This document shows, in pieces, positions 15,101 to 25,706 of a stretch of DNA of 64,000 bases. A program made the position numbers and the translations under genes. How positions within the stretch are numbered: position 1 is the stretch's first letter; every line of letters begins with the position of its first letter. The notes beneath the pieces are model-generated. The model had not been told where the DNA came from, searched no databases, and saw only the letters and a program-made list of their open reading frames with translations. Source of the stretch: Alitta virens (taxonomy: Eukaryota; Annelida; Polychaeta; Phyllodocida; Nereididae); contig OW028573.1 in NCBI GenBank assembly GCA_932294295.1, positions 71,835,829 through 71,899,828 on the forward strand. The letters are read 5' to 3'.

Positions 15101-18100
15101 ATTTTTTGATGAATAAGCAAAATCGAATCATATCACTTGCATTTTTTACCACAATTAATAATTAGCACTTTCAATGGAAACTCCCAAAATACTCCCAATT
15201 CCCAAAATACACCAAAATAGAATGGAAGCATGTTGAACATGCAACTCATACACCATGATGTAATGATGCTTTTTTCTGTGATTTTATTAAATTCAGCACG
15301 TGATGGGCAAATGTAACACGAATATAGCATCTATTAAATTACGAAGTCCAATCTCAGGACCCAGACTGAGGAACATAATACACTTTCTACATCTGGGAAA
15401 CGGGCAATTTGTCATATAGATATAGCTTGGATCTTGGGAGAAATTAGACCTAATTAATTTCTCCAAGATTGGACGAATTCATCCAAGGATATACGTTACA
15501 TGTCAATGATGGCATACACACCACTAGTGATATCAAGTCCCTGCTGAGCACCTGCGTTTTACCTGTGCATAATGCATATATATGATAAATGGTTTCCCTG
15601 GGCAAACAACAGATCTCGACGTCACTTGTACCTCACAAGCTCAGATATAGTGCCTGAAGAAAGACTGGTATTACAGCCGAGAGACTGTTATGCTGCTAAT
15701 TGTGTTAGCAAACCTAATATAACTTAGTAAAGTGGTGGGAATTGGCAGGTGATCCAGGAACAAGTCTCTGAACTGTGTTGAGATTTCACAGGTCAAGGAG
15801 GGCCTGTAGAGCCTTTTTTCCCCCAGTCTTTTTTAGTTACCCAGCTGGGAAAGACGAAAATGCTTTTGTGGCACATAAAGAGGCACTTCTCATTTCTTCA
15901 TGTCTGAATCATGTAATATAAATAAAACTTCACAAGATGCAAGACAAGTCTACAATTGTTCACCAACAATAAAAAAAAGAAATTTTCTCTCTCTTATTCG
16001 CCTTCAATTGGTAAATTCTACACCATATCTAAGGTTCTTTCTGTACTATAACTCAGGTTCTATTGTGATTATTAGATGAAGTCTCACTCCCTGACGGCAT
16101 GACCTCTCTTTCATCCACATGCATTTATGCATAAGCAAACTTTGACTGTTTGGCTTGAAGAGATTTTGACTCACGATGTCATATCAATGACAATATCTGA
16201 AGAGCAATTAGGGCAATCACTGGTGCAGCTAGGAATATTTAGAGAGCTAGCCCATCTAATAATTTGTCGCGTATGACATTCATCAGCCATTAGCTAATTA
16301 ATGAGAAGGAACAGCCAGCCATGTGATAATAAATCTAATTTATGGCCATGAGCTAATGCAGCTGTTTAAGGCAAATGTTTGAGAACCAAGCCCTATGAAA
16401 GACTGTACACAACCTTGTACACAGCACCCAAACCACACAGGCAGGTCAACAAATGCTGTCAGGATATATCAATGCACAGTGGAGAGCAATGACCCAGCTA
16501 AGTCAATCTATTGACCACTGACCAAAGCTTACATTAATACATAAACAGATTACATTTTCTGCTTCACTGGAGCACTCAAATTGATGGAGCAAAACAACAG
16601 ACTTCCATCACATCAAATCTTGACAGTGCTGACTTTTCATGCCACTGGATTCGTAAACAAATCTAAACGAAATCTATTCTAGGCACTGCATGTGCAACTA
16701 TAGACCTTCTAGATATACTCCTCATACACTATTTACACTAAAGCCTCTCAATCCATCTAGATGCACCTCCCCCAAATTGCAAACCCCTGCAGCACCTGAT
16801 CTACAGCAACCTCATCTACAGCACCCGATCCCCTGCAGAGACTTCAACTGACTGCAGGTCGCAACAGCCAGCCCCCTTGACCTCAGCACGATTTACAAAC
16901 AAGCAAAGTGAAAGAAGGCCTTCCCAAATAACTTCCGCTCCGTCAATTTCTGACAACCACCTCACAGAACATGAGAAGAATCCTCAGATAAAATAGCATT
17001 TCGTAAGAACTACTTTGTCATTAACAGATCTAGTGGAGGGAGGTACTGCTAGTCAGTAACCCGCAGAGATGAAGCAAAGACTGCTGTGAGCTCCACAGAC
17101 CTACAGCAGATAATGCTGCAGATTCATGAATTACGCATCTGGGATATCTATCTCTATACATTGTAAGCCTCTGATTCAGAGCCATAGTAAATAGGATCAT
17201 TGCAAATGTCCACTATATCACTAGGCTATCTTCGAATCCACAAGTTTTCCAAGAAAGACATTTACCAGAGACATTGCTGTCAATGCCGTATAGTAATGCA
17301 AGGAACGTCTTCAGGTAGACCCGACGCTCACAATTTCCTGTGCTGTCATCTGAGCTGGGCTTCCCTGTATCACCTGCTGAAGACCTACGATTTTGATGAA
17401 ACAATAAAAGTCACTTTGAAGTACACTAGAACAATTTAGACATTGATCCATGGAAGAACTCGGCAGAGGGACGTTTTCAATTTACTTGGGACAAAAGACA
17501 GAGCACTGGTCAAAATTGCCAATATGATCCAATTTTATTATATTGCACTATTCTTGACAACACCAGCAATAACATCATGTTGTAAGACGTAGCAGCCACT
17601 GGTCTACCACTGGTCAGGCATCTAATACACTTGATCTAAGATCACTGGAAATCTATAGGCAGCATCAAGGCTATCAAGGAAGCATCAGTTTCTATTGTAA
17701 TCGACATCCTAGAGTTGAAGAGGGGCATTTCTTGGTCATTTCCACACATTGAGTTCCATCAACTCTCCATCCCCCCTCCATAATCTTTGAAGGGCTAGAT
17801 GACATTATTAACAGACTGGATCAACCCTATTCATGTAATACAATTGTGAAAGGCCAGACACCCATAAAGCAGGCTACTGGCGTGCATTAATCATTAGATG
17901 CCATCAAGGTCAATGGCTTGTATCAAGTGCAATGACTTTGTTGATGACAGTTTCATTGATCCATGTGTATCATTGTACTTAGTCGCTAGTACATTGTAGT
18001 AAGAGCACAATGCTTTGTTCTGTCAGTTGTTTTGTCACTTTTTGGGCAAACAAACATAGGATGAAACATGACCACTTTGCAGCTTTGGGGTTCCAGGAAA

Positions 18101-21100
18101 AACAAAGCAACACACTAACATAGGGTGGGCCTATCAAGCAGCAACTACCTGGAAACAAGTGAATGCAACTTCTAGCAGACTGAGAGATCCAAGAGGCATG
18201 TCTGGCTTGGCACGACCTTGGCCAGTTCGAACCAGACATTATGCTTGTTCAAGTCCTTTAAAGATGCTACCCAGTTACAGCCAAATTCCAATATCACACA
18301 ATACAATAAATGAAGGCCACCCAATTACGAATGAAATGAAATGATACTATCAACTCGTATCAAGAGCCATCTGAATGACTTTGAACCGAGCTGAATGACT
18401 TCGAATCAAGAAGTGCAAAGATGAGTATGCACCACTGACTAATAACTTCATCTCATCATTTTGGCTTCATCAATCGCATCACCACTGATGGAGCTTTGAT
18501 GAAGTCATTGGGGGGGGGGGGGGGGGCACATGAGCAACAAGATGTCATGCAAGATCATTGCCACACTCCACAAGCTGACCACAACAAAAACCGTTTAGTC
18601 CCCATGGATATTTTTGATGAATCATGTCCCTCTATCGAATTAATAAGTGCCCCCAGAGATGGAGCCAGAGCAATATAGTGGCATCAATTAGAGGAAGGAA
18701 GGGCTCGGGGTCACTCGATCGATAGGGTCATTACAGCATGCGTTATTAGTTCAATATTACACGATTCAATGGTTTGGTAGCAGCAGCCTTTTTGCTGTAA
18801 TTGCACATATCCCTGTCTATTGAGACCACTTGTGTCTTTTGAGAGATTTCCTAGTCTTGCAAAATGTCCTAACATGACTTGCGACAAGACAGCTTTTCTC
18901 TTGAAATCATGACAAATTACTTCAAAGAGATCAGAGGCAAGTACAGCTGCACACGGCTGAGAGCTCAGATAAGGCAAATGGTCCATGTGGCCACACAATA
19001 ACAATGGCCACAGGGTAATGGGCCCTAATGGGCGGTTGGCCACCAGTGACCGCTGGCTTGACCTCTGAAAGGGCACAGGACCTCATAATGCCCTCTTAGC
19101 GCAGGGCTCTTTGTCGTAACACACAATCACTGATAAAGTACATTGTTCATGACTGGTGCAGTCCAGTGCTCTCGCAGTTATACAGTGGTTATCCCACCTC
19201 AATGGGTGGGCATCATGTGAGGACAGCCCACTCACTCCTGCCTGCCTTATCAAAATCTAACAAAGGAGGGGAGAAATGCATTCCCAAGAGCCATAAAACA
19301 ATAATAGATGACAATCAAATCAACCCCGTGGACAATTGCATAGTTCATCTGTGATAAGGTTGACTGCTTCAAAATTAGGCAGAGAGAGAAAAAAAAGGTT
19401 CAATAGCAGTGGTAAACAAAAACATCAGTTCCTTTACAAGCTTTACACAATGGCCATTAAATCACTCTTGGACCAAAAACGGCACTATTGTGGTTTCTGA
19501 CAATAGATACCAATAATTCAGAGGCTCTTTGAGGCTGGGTACCCCTAGCATTCTTGTCTGTTAAAAGCAACTAGGGACCAATGCACCGAAAAACCCTTCC
19601 TGACAGTAGTAGGTCAGCCTGACACAGAATACATCCTGCTACAGCCGTTGTGATTCAAGCCCTTAGGTCCAACTGACCCTGTCAGAATCCTACAACAGTA
19701 AATATCACAACAAAGGCATTCTGACAAGGTGTCATTTGTGCTTTGATACCTGTCAAAAATTCAGACCAAACATCTAAAACAAGTTAGCTGGCACAGCCTA
19801 GAAATATATATTGTAATTGTGAAAATATTTGCAAGCCTCTGTGTCTACTTTGTTTATTTTCTATTCCTTAGCTGTTTAGTCTTTTCACCTGCTTCAGTTT
19901 TTTGCTTTCAGCATCTGCACACAACAAGCCCTTTTTTCCCCATTTTCCCAACAGCAATTTCTGAACATTTGGCCTGAAAAAAAAAATCCATGATGTAACA
20001 CCCCCTCCCCTTGGTCCTTTGCAAAAAGTGTTATAAATAATTTTTTTTTTATGTGGCGCATAAATCAGTGTGCCTCAGGGAAATATTCATAATAATCTAC
20101 ACACATGCGTAGGCAGTAAACAATACCTACTAGAGTGGATAAGTTGTTTTTATCTTCAGTTATGCGCATAAAACTACAAATTCATCACTCTTCACCTCAG
20201 TGAATAGACCCTAATAGCACTAGTAAATATGTTGTAGTAATACTAGTTATCAGCAATGATCTTGACCCAAGTACACGACTTCAGTACATATTTTCAGCTC
20301 AATCCAGGGTATTTCACACTAGCATTAACTTGTTCACTAATGTCAAGATCCTTCATCAAATTATGCGTGCAAAAAAATGCATCTATAGGATGTTGCAAAA
20401 ATAGTAAAACATAGTAATATTCCTGGCATGCCACAAACATTCATTCAAAATCTCCACACTACTCCATGTTCACATTGATAAATATGATCCTGCCAAAACA
20501 GATAACAGTAATTTGATGCTATTTAGTACATGTGTCCCTGAGGAATGGCATTCATAGTGTAACAACACTGTACAAATACATCACACCAGTAATTACGTTA
20601 CTATAGCTGATCATTGATCAACACCACTTTAATATCCTATTTCCCTAAGTTCCAGTTCTCAATTAGGTCATCTTTCTAATAATAGAAAAGAGACTAAAAT
20701 CAAGAGCATTCTGAATTGATTTATGAATCAAAATTCATTGGTAGATGACAAATTGTGGTATCTCAATTAACCAAATACCCTATTGACATAGGGTGTTGAC
20801 AATTCTGATTTGCACTAAACCAACACACTAGTTTAGGAAGTCACTCAGTAGAGCTGGAGGAATGGGATTTTTGTGTGAGCACATTGTACACATTGATCTG
20901 GCACATTCTGAGATGGTGATGCTGACAGCCATTCATGCCAGATATGCTAATGAGCTCGCTGCTGCACGCACGTTATGATAATGAAGCCACTTGTCAGGTT
21001 GGGCCAGTTTTGTTTGTGACCATCTTGACCAGCTGTGTCGACTTTTCAGACGCTGGTGATCAAGCAATAACAGATTCCCACCCTACTTCCTACACACCAA

Positions 21101-21710
21101 AGAGTTCCTCAGAATGTCTAGTTTACGATGGTATTGGCAAGGGAAGGCGTCGAGCCGGCATTAAACTGATTAGCATGCAATACGTCAATAGAATCGTAGT
21201 GCAAAGGAAGCCATGTTGAATTTAAAATAGCTCTCTTGAAAATTATGAATGAACTTTACCGGCATGATCTGATTATGATCATGGGACACTTACCCATCCT
21301 CCCTGTTCCATGATCCATGATATCAAATGTTGGTCCACATAATCCGCGACCCAGTCCACAATTTGGTCCACAAGAGGGGGCATCTCCTTCTCTACACACT
21401 GCACAGCAAGAGATCCCCCAAACGAAAACAGGGCTACCACCCTGCCCCATTTGATACCGTCACTAAATAGTTCGTTCACAATCGCTGTGAATGTGGGATG
21501 TGCAGTGTCCGGAGAGATATGAAGCTGGTTGCACATTTCCTGAAATACTTCTGTGTATCGATTCTCGAATTCTTGTCCCAAAGCTCTCATAGTCATCTCG
21601 ATTTGGCCAGCAGGAGCCAAAGATGGACAGTTCGCCCATGTCAAATTGCTTTTCCTTAGTCGAAAAGACACGTAATCAGCTACCAAATTCCGCGTATCTA
21701 CAGTAGTCAT
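195..21710 (-). CDS. BCL2L2: BCL2-family anti-apoptotic protein, Bcl-w-like (two coding exons)
   Basis: Exon 1 is 21710-21294 (139 codons), exon 2 is 335-195 (46 codons plus TAG), giving 185 aa, close to the 193 aa of human Bcl-w. The donor follows the last BH2 tryptophan (GGATGG then GTAAGT) and the acceptor is TTTCAG before AAATCA; the phase-0 join gives GGW-KSFVEFFE. Visible motifs: BH4 at residues 8-20 (LVADYVSFRLRK), BH3 at 37-50 (MRALGQEFENRY), BH1 at 80-99 (NELFSDGIKWGR then FSFGGSLA), BH2 at 132-139 (WIMEQGGW), and a C-terminal hydrophobic anchor at about 164-181 ending in QKS. Family knowledge: such proteins sit on the outer mitochondrial and ER membranes and hold BAX/BAK and BH3-only proteins in check. 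The BH3 GD pair is GQ here. The exact paralogue (Bcl-w, Bcl-2 or Bcl-xL) cannot be settled by eye; membership of the family is very secure. Confidence 0.93.
336..5079 (-). other. BCL2-like intron, distal part, no gene seen
   Basis: AT-rich intronic sequence. ORFs are all short and unlike any family I know, with no usable pair of splice sites. It holds a CA-rich tract near 3790-3826, an A-run near 4030, and a (TA)n microsatellite at 4884-4903. I see no transposon ends or RNA gene. Confidence 0.5.
4884..4903. repeat. (TA)n microsatellite
   Basis: About ten uninterrupted TA dinucleotides inside the BCL2-like intron. Confidence 0.9.
5080..6110. promoter_or_regulatory. Candidate CpG-rich regulatory element with CCAAT and E2F sites
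   Basis: Against AT-rich surroundings this segment is richer in CpG (for example CGCGCGCGAA near 5299). It carries a CCAAT-type box (AGCCAATCAGCG near 5150) and a perfect E2F-type site (GGCGGGAAA near 6040), followed by GCGCGACGC. These are promoter-like features, but no ORF on either side looks like a gene. It may be an intronic enhancer, an alternative promoter or a short noncoding transcription unit. Inference only. Confidence 0.35.
6111..10559 (-). other. BCL2-like intron, no gene seen
   Basis: Intronic DNA with poly-G tracts at 6140-6155, 6182-6191 and 7426-7441, and low-complexity A-rich sequence near 6620-6660. The 179-codon open frame at 6384-6923 runs through these A-rich tracts and has no family resemblance. 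No splice-supported coding sequence was seen. Confidence 0.45.
6140..6155 (+). repeat. Poly-G tract (16 G)
   Basis: One of several G homopolymers on the plus strand; others are 6182-6191, 7426-7441, 18510-18526, 57323-57332, 59959-59973 and 61007-61016. A C-run is at 61862-61874. Confidence 0.9.
10560..10840. promoter_or_regulatory. Cluster of perfect nuclear-receptor half-sites (DR1, DR5, ERRE)
   Basis: TGACCT-T-TGACCT at 10560-10572 is a perfect DR1 (HNF4/RXR/COUP-TF type). AGGTCA-TGGCA-AGGTCA at 10782-10798 is a perfect DR5 (retinoic-acid-receptor type), and its first half is preceded by TCA, which also makes a TCAAGGTCA monomer site (ERR/SF-1 type). Further half-sites lie at about 10750 (TGACCT beside AGGTC, inverted) and about 10808 (TGACCT). 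The cluster lies inside the BCL2-like intron, so that gene is the obvious target. Site identity is seen; function is inferred. Confidence 0.5.
10841..21293 (-). other. BCL2-like intron, proximal part, no gene seen
   Basis: Long AT-rich intronic sequence up to the exon-1 donor at 21293. It contains a 17-G tract at 18510-18526 and a short imperfect CAGCA/CTACAG-type repeat near 16790-16840. None of the open frames is longer than about 120 codons, and none resembles a known family. I see no RNA gene. Confidence 0.45.
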
Positions 21711-22282
21711 TTTCTGGATTTAGCGGGCAAAAAAAATCTACGGTAGATTCAGTGGTGAATGCATGCTTATCCGCATCCTAGAGACCCGTTCACTGTGAAG
21801 CTCTACACGATACTGTGGCCATAGTGAGCCTCAGCCTCGTTCTCGACTCAGACTGGCCGGAAAATGCAATCACGTGGGTTTGTTTACAAACTCCGACCCA
21901 CTGCTACAGTGCAGTGCTACGCGGCCTGTCAAACTGTTGTCAGCCTAATGTCAGGCCGGTAAAAATGCAAAGGAAGATCAACCTAAAGTAAAATATATCC
22001 AGAAACTTATTGAGTGCAACGGTAACTAAATAGCTGAATAATAATTATGAAATGATCTCATGCGATCTTGTGTTGTGTTTGACAGCTAGCTCGTAGTACT
22101 TACCAATCTTTCAATTGCATGGTACTTTTCATTGTGTCAAATGATAATGGAGAGTCATTCTAACTTGCACCGCAGCTGCCCATAAACACTTAAATTCCTT
22201 TGAGTCTATATTAGAATGCGTAGACTACCATATTATTATGATGGTAGTGCATGAGTCACTCAAGATAAATTTGCATTAAACT
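21711..22282 (-). promoter_or_regulatory. BCL2-like 5' flank with E-box and forkhead site
   Basis: This 570-bp gap lies between the BCL2-like ATG and the 3' end of the RPP25-like gene. It carries a CACGTG E-box at 21871-21876 and a TGTTTAC forkhead (FOXO-type) site at 21881-21887, with CpG-containing sequence around 21890-21960. No TATA box is obvious. This is the likely promoter and 5' UTR of the BCL2-like gene; the transcription start cannot be placed. Confidence 0.45.
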
Positions 22283-22288
22283 TTTATT
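22283..22288 (-). terminator. AATAAA polyadenylation signal of the RPP25-like gene
   Basis: TTTATT on the plus strand is AATAAA on the minus strand, about 195 nt after the RPP25-like stop codon. Confidence 0.6.
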
Positions 22289-22481
22289 TATAACAATGAT
22301 TGTTAAAATTCTTATTCAGGATCTTCTTCATTTGCGTGAATAGATCACATTTTCTTCAAATAATACATTCCACACACTTTCCTGATTCCCTTATGTATAT
22401 ATTACAAATTTATTGCAATTCAGAACAGCATTTAACAATCAACAACAAATACATGCACAAAGTACAACAGCATCACATGGG

Positions 22482-23931
22482 TTACGTTTCCATAGCCTCA
22501 TTTTGTTGATCAGTCAATGTTTTGCTTTGCTCTTGTTTGTTTGAAGCCTGTGCTTTTTTTCCGGGTCCATCTCTGCACTTTTGTTTTTTCTTGTTAGGTT
22601 TATCCATAGCAGGAGGGTCTAAAGAACTGTTTCCACTTCGTCTAGATTTCCTATTCTTGTCTTCCTGCATTTTGTGTCCAGATGCATTTCTTTTTTCATT
22701 ACTTTGATGAATTGATTTTTTCCAGAAAGGGTCAATATTGCCTGGTGCCTGATACCTGGTAAAGTAAATAGACTAGCTGTGCTTACAAACAGTTCATATT
22801 ATGTCTCCATAAGACAGATTTGTAATTAGTACTAATCCTTGGATTCATATATATATACATAATGTATATATATCTATAGTTAAAAAAGGTAAAAATTTGA
22901 TATTATTCAGTTGGTGATAATTTAGTAGGTGATAAATCATACCCAGGCTCATTTTCATCCAGTGGTTCCAATGAAAGCAAAATTGTTATGCTTGGGACAT
23001 CGTGGTTTACTTTAAGTCTGAAAGGAGATGCTCAGTCACATCAATCGATAGAAGCAGTGATCAATGCAAGTGCTGCCACCTGTTATTGCATTATCTTGCA
23101 CATGCTTCCCCCTGGTGTTTACTTCCAACTTTGATAACATCTGGCAAGATTCATAATTATACATACAGTCAATGCTAATTCACTTGTTCTCCCAGACATA
23201 TACATAAAATACTTTTTAAAAAATTACATAGTTTTGCATTTAATTTAAACTAAGTATGTACAATTCTTAGCAATTAAGTACTTTTCTAGTCCTTCTTGCT
23301 TGGGTTCCCAAATTTCTTCTGTTCTGTAAAAACAAATAAAAGTTCATTATAAGCATGATAAGTGGAAAAATGTGTTTTATCTAAATCTTCCAGTACATAA
23401 TATAACATTAAATGTAAAATCGCAAACTTCTTTTTCACCTTTTGAATCTTATTTTAGTGATTTGATGAAGACCCTGCAAAAAATAAAATTAACAAATAAT
23501 ATATTATATCAGTAAAATAATAAAAATCTGAAGATGGTATGAAAGCACGATGCTGTTATGACCTGTAATAATTAATACCTTTATTTTTCTTTTCATAATT
23601 TCAGCACAAGAAATAGTTTTAGACACAGCTGGTCCAGAGCCATTCCATGTAAGCTGCTTCATTCCTGGTTCCTATAGAAAGATATATATATATATATATA
23701 TATATATATCATACCAGGGGAGGGGATGAGCAAAAATTGATAATAATTAGGCATAACATTTCCAAATCTTACCCGGATTTTTTTTAATGCGAAACCCATC
23801 AATTTTTGAATGTTGCTGCCTTGTTTTACTTTCATGTGGATAACATTAGAATCAAACTGTAGTCCACTGTCATCTGGCAGGTCAACTGATGCCCCCTTTT
23901 CATAGTTGTCCACTGAAAATAATGAAAGCAT
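22482..23931 (-). CDS. RPP25L: RNase P/MRP subunit p25-like (Alba domain), six coding exons
   Basis: Minus-strand exons: 23931-23773, 23671-23579, 23473-23439, 23323-23282, 23017-22943, 22755-22482; all have GT-AG borders and join into 225 codons plus TAA. The Alba core spans about residues 28-145: NVIHMKVKQGSNIQKLMGFA, then WNGSGPAVSKTISCAEIMKR, GLHQITKIRF, VPSITILLSLEPLD and EPGYQAPG, matching vertebrate RPP25/RPP25L block by block. The C-terminal 80 residues are lysine-rich and disordered, as in RPP25. Family role: with RPP20 it binds the RNA of nuclear RNase P and RNase MRP, which process tRNA and rRNA precursors. The start is uncertain: the vertebrate N-terminus aligns from VDNYEKG, and TTTTCAG just before TGGACAAC could be an acceptor that completes a split ATG. 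RPP25 versus RPP25L cannot be decided. Confidence 0.88.
23682..23709. repeat. (AT)n microsatellite next to a splice acceptor
   Basis: An uninterrupted AT run sits in RPP25-like intron 1, ending about 10 nt from the acceptor of exon 2 (23671), where a polypyrimidine tract is expected. Confidence 0.9.
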
Positions 23932-25706
23932 CAAGGTTTTTATTTATTTTTGGCATTTCGATGTCGTGGCGAACTTCAATGTCGAATGTAATATTGGGCG
24001 TTGCTGAAGATTATAACAGCACTTTATAGATTTTGTAGTAACCAAAGTGCCAGTGGGGGTGGGCGATAAAACCTTCAAATAACCCCATTAAGTTGCACCC
24101 ACCACTCACGTTGAAGTTTGATCGATACTGAAAGAACATCAACACAAATTACTAGAAGCACAGTAATATGTACGCCATTAGAAACTACTAAGTCATACTT
24201 CTGCATGTCAAAGTCCTTTAAAACAAGGAACGTGGTTCGATCATCAGTGCTGCTGAAAGTCTTGTACAAGCATTGGGTGAGCGTAAAACGTTGATCATGA
24301 AAAATAGCGGATCGGCGGGAAGGGGTGGCATATGTTGTTTGTTAAGTTTGCGTTGTACATTGAAGCTTAAATGTGCAACGCAAACTTTACACCACGAAAT
24401 ACGAAACCTTTTATAGGTAATAAGTGAGCGTGAGCAGTCAAAAATGCAAACTCTATCTAATAAACGCCATTTTATTCTGGACAAACCCGCTGTTTGGCTA
24501 CAACCCGCTTTTAATGCTCCTTATTACCCACAATTCATTGAACACCTCAGAAAAGAGGTGTTTTGGAAAAGACGCGGGTTTGGGTGCGGTTCGGCGATCA
24601 ATTAAGAATGTTATATCTATATAATTTGACAATTAAGGTAACTTTGATTTAATATTTCTGTTATTTGTTGAATTTACATCATTTAGGCACTTTTTGACTG
24701 CAAGGAATAGCTATATTGTGCAGATGTCTGCCAAAATTGGGATACAAAAGTGAAGCCAATGCTGCATGGCTCCTACAAATTGTAGTACTACATTACAATC
24801 AAATCATGCACCTGTCAAAGTGGCTAAGACTAAGACATTATTGTTATAAGTGATTCTTTAATTGTTAAACAACTGAATCAGTATCACTAGAGCTTCAGTG
24901 TATTGGTCTACTGTTCATTCAGCCAACAGCTAGACAATACAACACCTCTGCTCTGGCTCAGCAGACAATACACCACAATAAGTCAATGTTGTAGACTCAG
25001 TCAGTGTGGGGTTTCAAGCATTCAGAAGTGTGAGTTAGGATTATTTATCCTGTTTTGGTATACTTTAAAAGAAGAGGAATAGCATACATCATGACTTATT
25101 AGGCAGCCCTATTATATGGCAGCCACAATTTCAGTGTAGCCTTCCTTGGTGGCTCAAATTAAACCATATATACTAAAATTAATAATCAAAAGTATTGTAG
25201 TTCACCAAACAGTGTACTTCTGACCACATACAATGTAAAATGACTGGCGGTACCATTCTTAATGTCTAATTGTGATGTATGAAATGACTGACAGGGAAAT
25301 CTTTCAATCCTGATTATGACCCCATCCCCATAGAGTCAGGGCTGGATCCGCCAGTGTGTAAAACCTGAGCACAGAGGTTCTTGACACAGCCTGTGCTCCG
25401 TGACATTATAATATGTATAATATGTATTTAAATGTTTTTTTTTATTGGTGCAGGAAAGGCCATTACACTGAAAAGCAAGGCTCGGTACAATGAACACAGG
25501 TGATGAAATTTTGTATTTGAATGTAACAAACATAAAGTTCTAGTATAAGAGAGGTATATGTTCAATGCTCTGTAGTATATAAAGGACTAATCACACAGAG
25601 CTTTAAGCTTTGGATTTTATTCAGCAATTATTGTGATCGATTGCTGTTGTTGCCTTTTGTTGTCACACATACCATGTGGGTAATATTTTAGATTTTCATT
25701 TCAGTA
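23932..25706. promoter_or_regulatory. Divergent RPP25-like/TRRAP promoter region
   Basis: The two genes are head to head with about 1.78 kb between start codons. CpG-containing sequence lies at 24275-24325 and 24555-24600, the likely promoter core. A 17-bp inverted repeat is at 24344-24387. TRRAP has an acceptor (CATTTCAG) three bases before its ATG, so at least one noncoding 5' exon must lie in this interval; I cannot place it. Minus-strand GTGAGT near 24104 is a possible donor for a 5' exon of the RPP25-like gene. Confidence 0.5.
24344..24387. repeat. 17-bp inverted repeat in divergent promoter
   Basis: AAGTTTGCGTTGTACAT and ATGTGCAACGCAAACTT match at 16 of 17 positions as inverted repeats around a 10-nt spacer containing a HindIII-like AAGCTT. 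Three more pairs are possible after one mismatch. It could form a hairpin or be a dyad protein-binding site. Confidence 0.8.

Noticed and set aside
24075..24269. Minus-strand frame as an N-terminal extension of RPP25-like
   Set aside because: It can splice in phase (donor near 24104), but it would add a hydrophobic segment not found in the family and has no early ATG.
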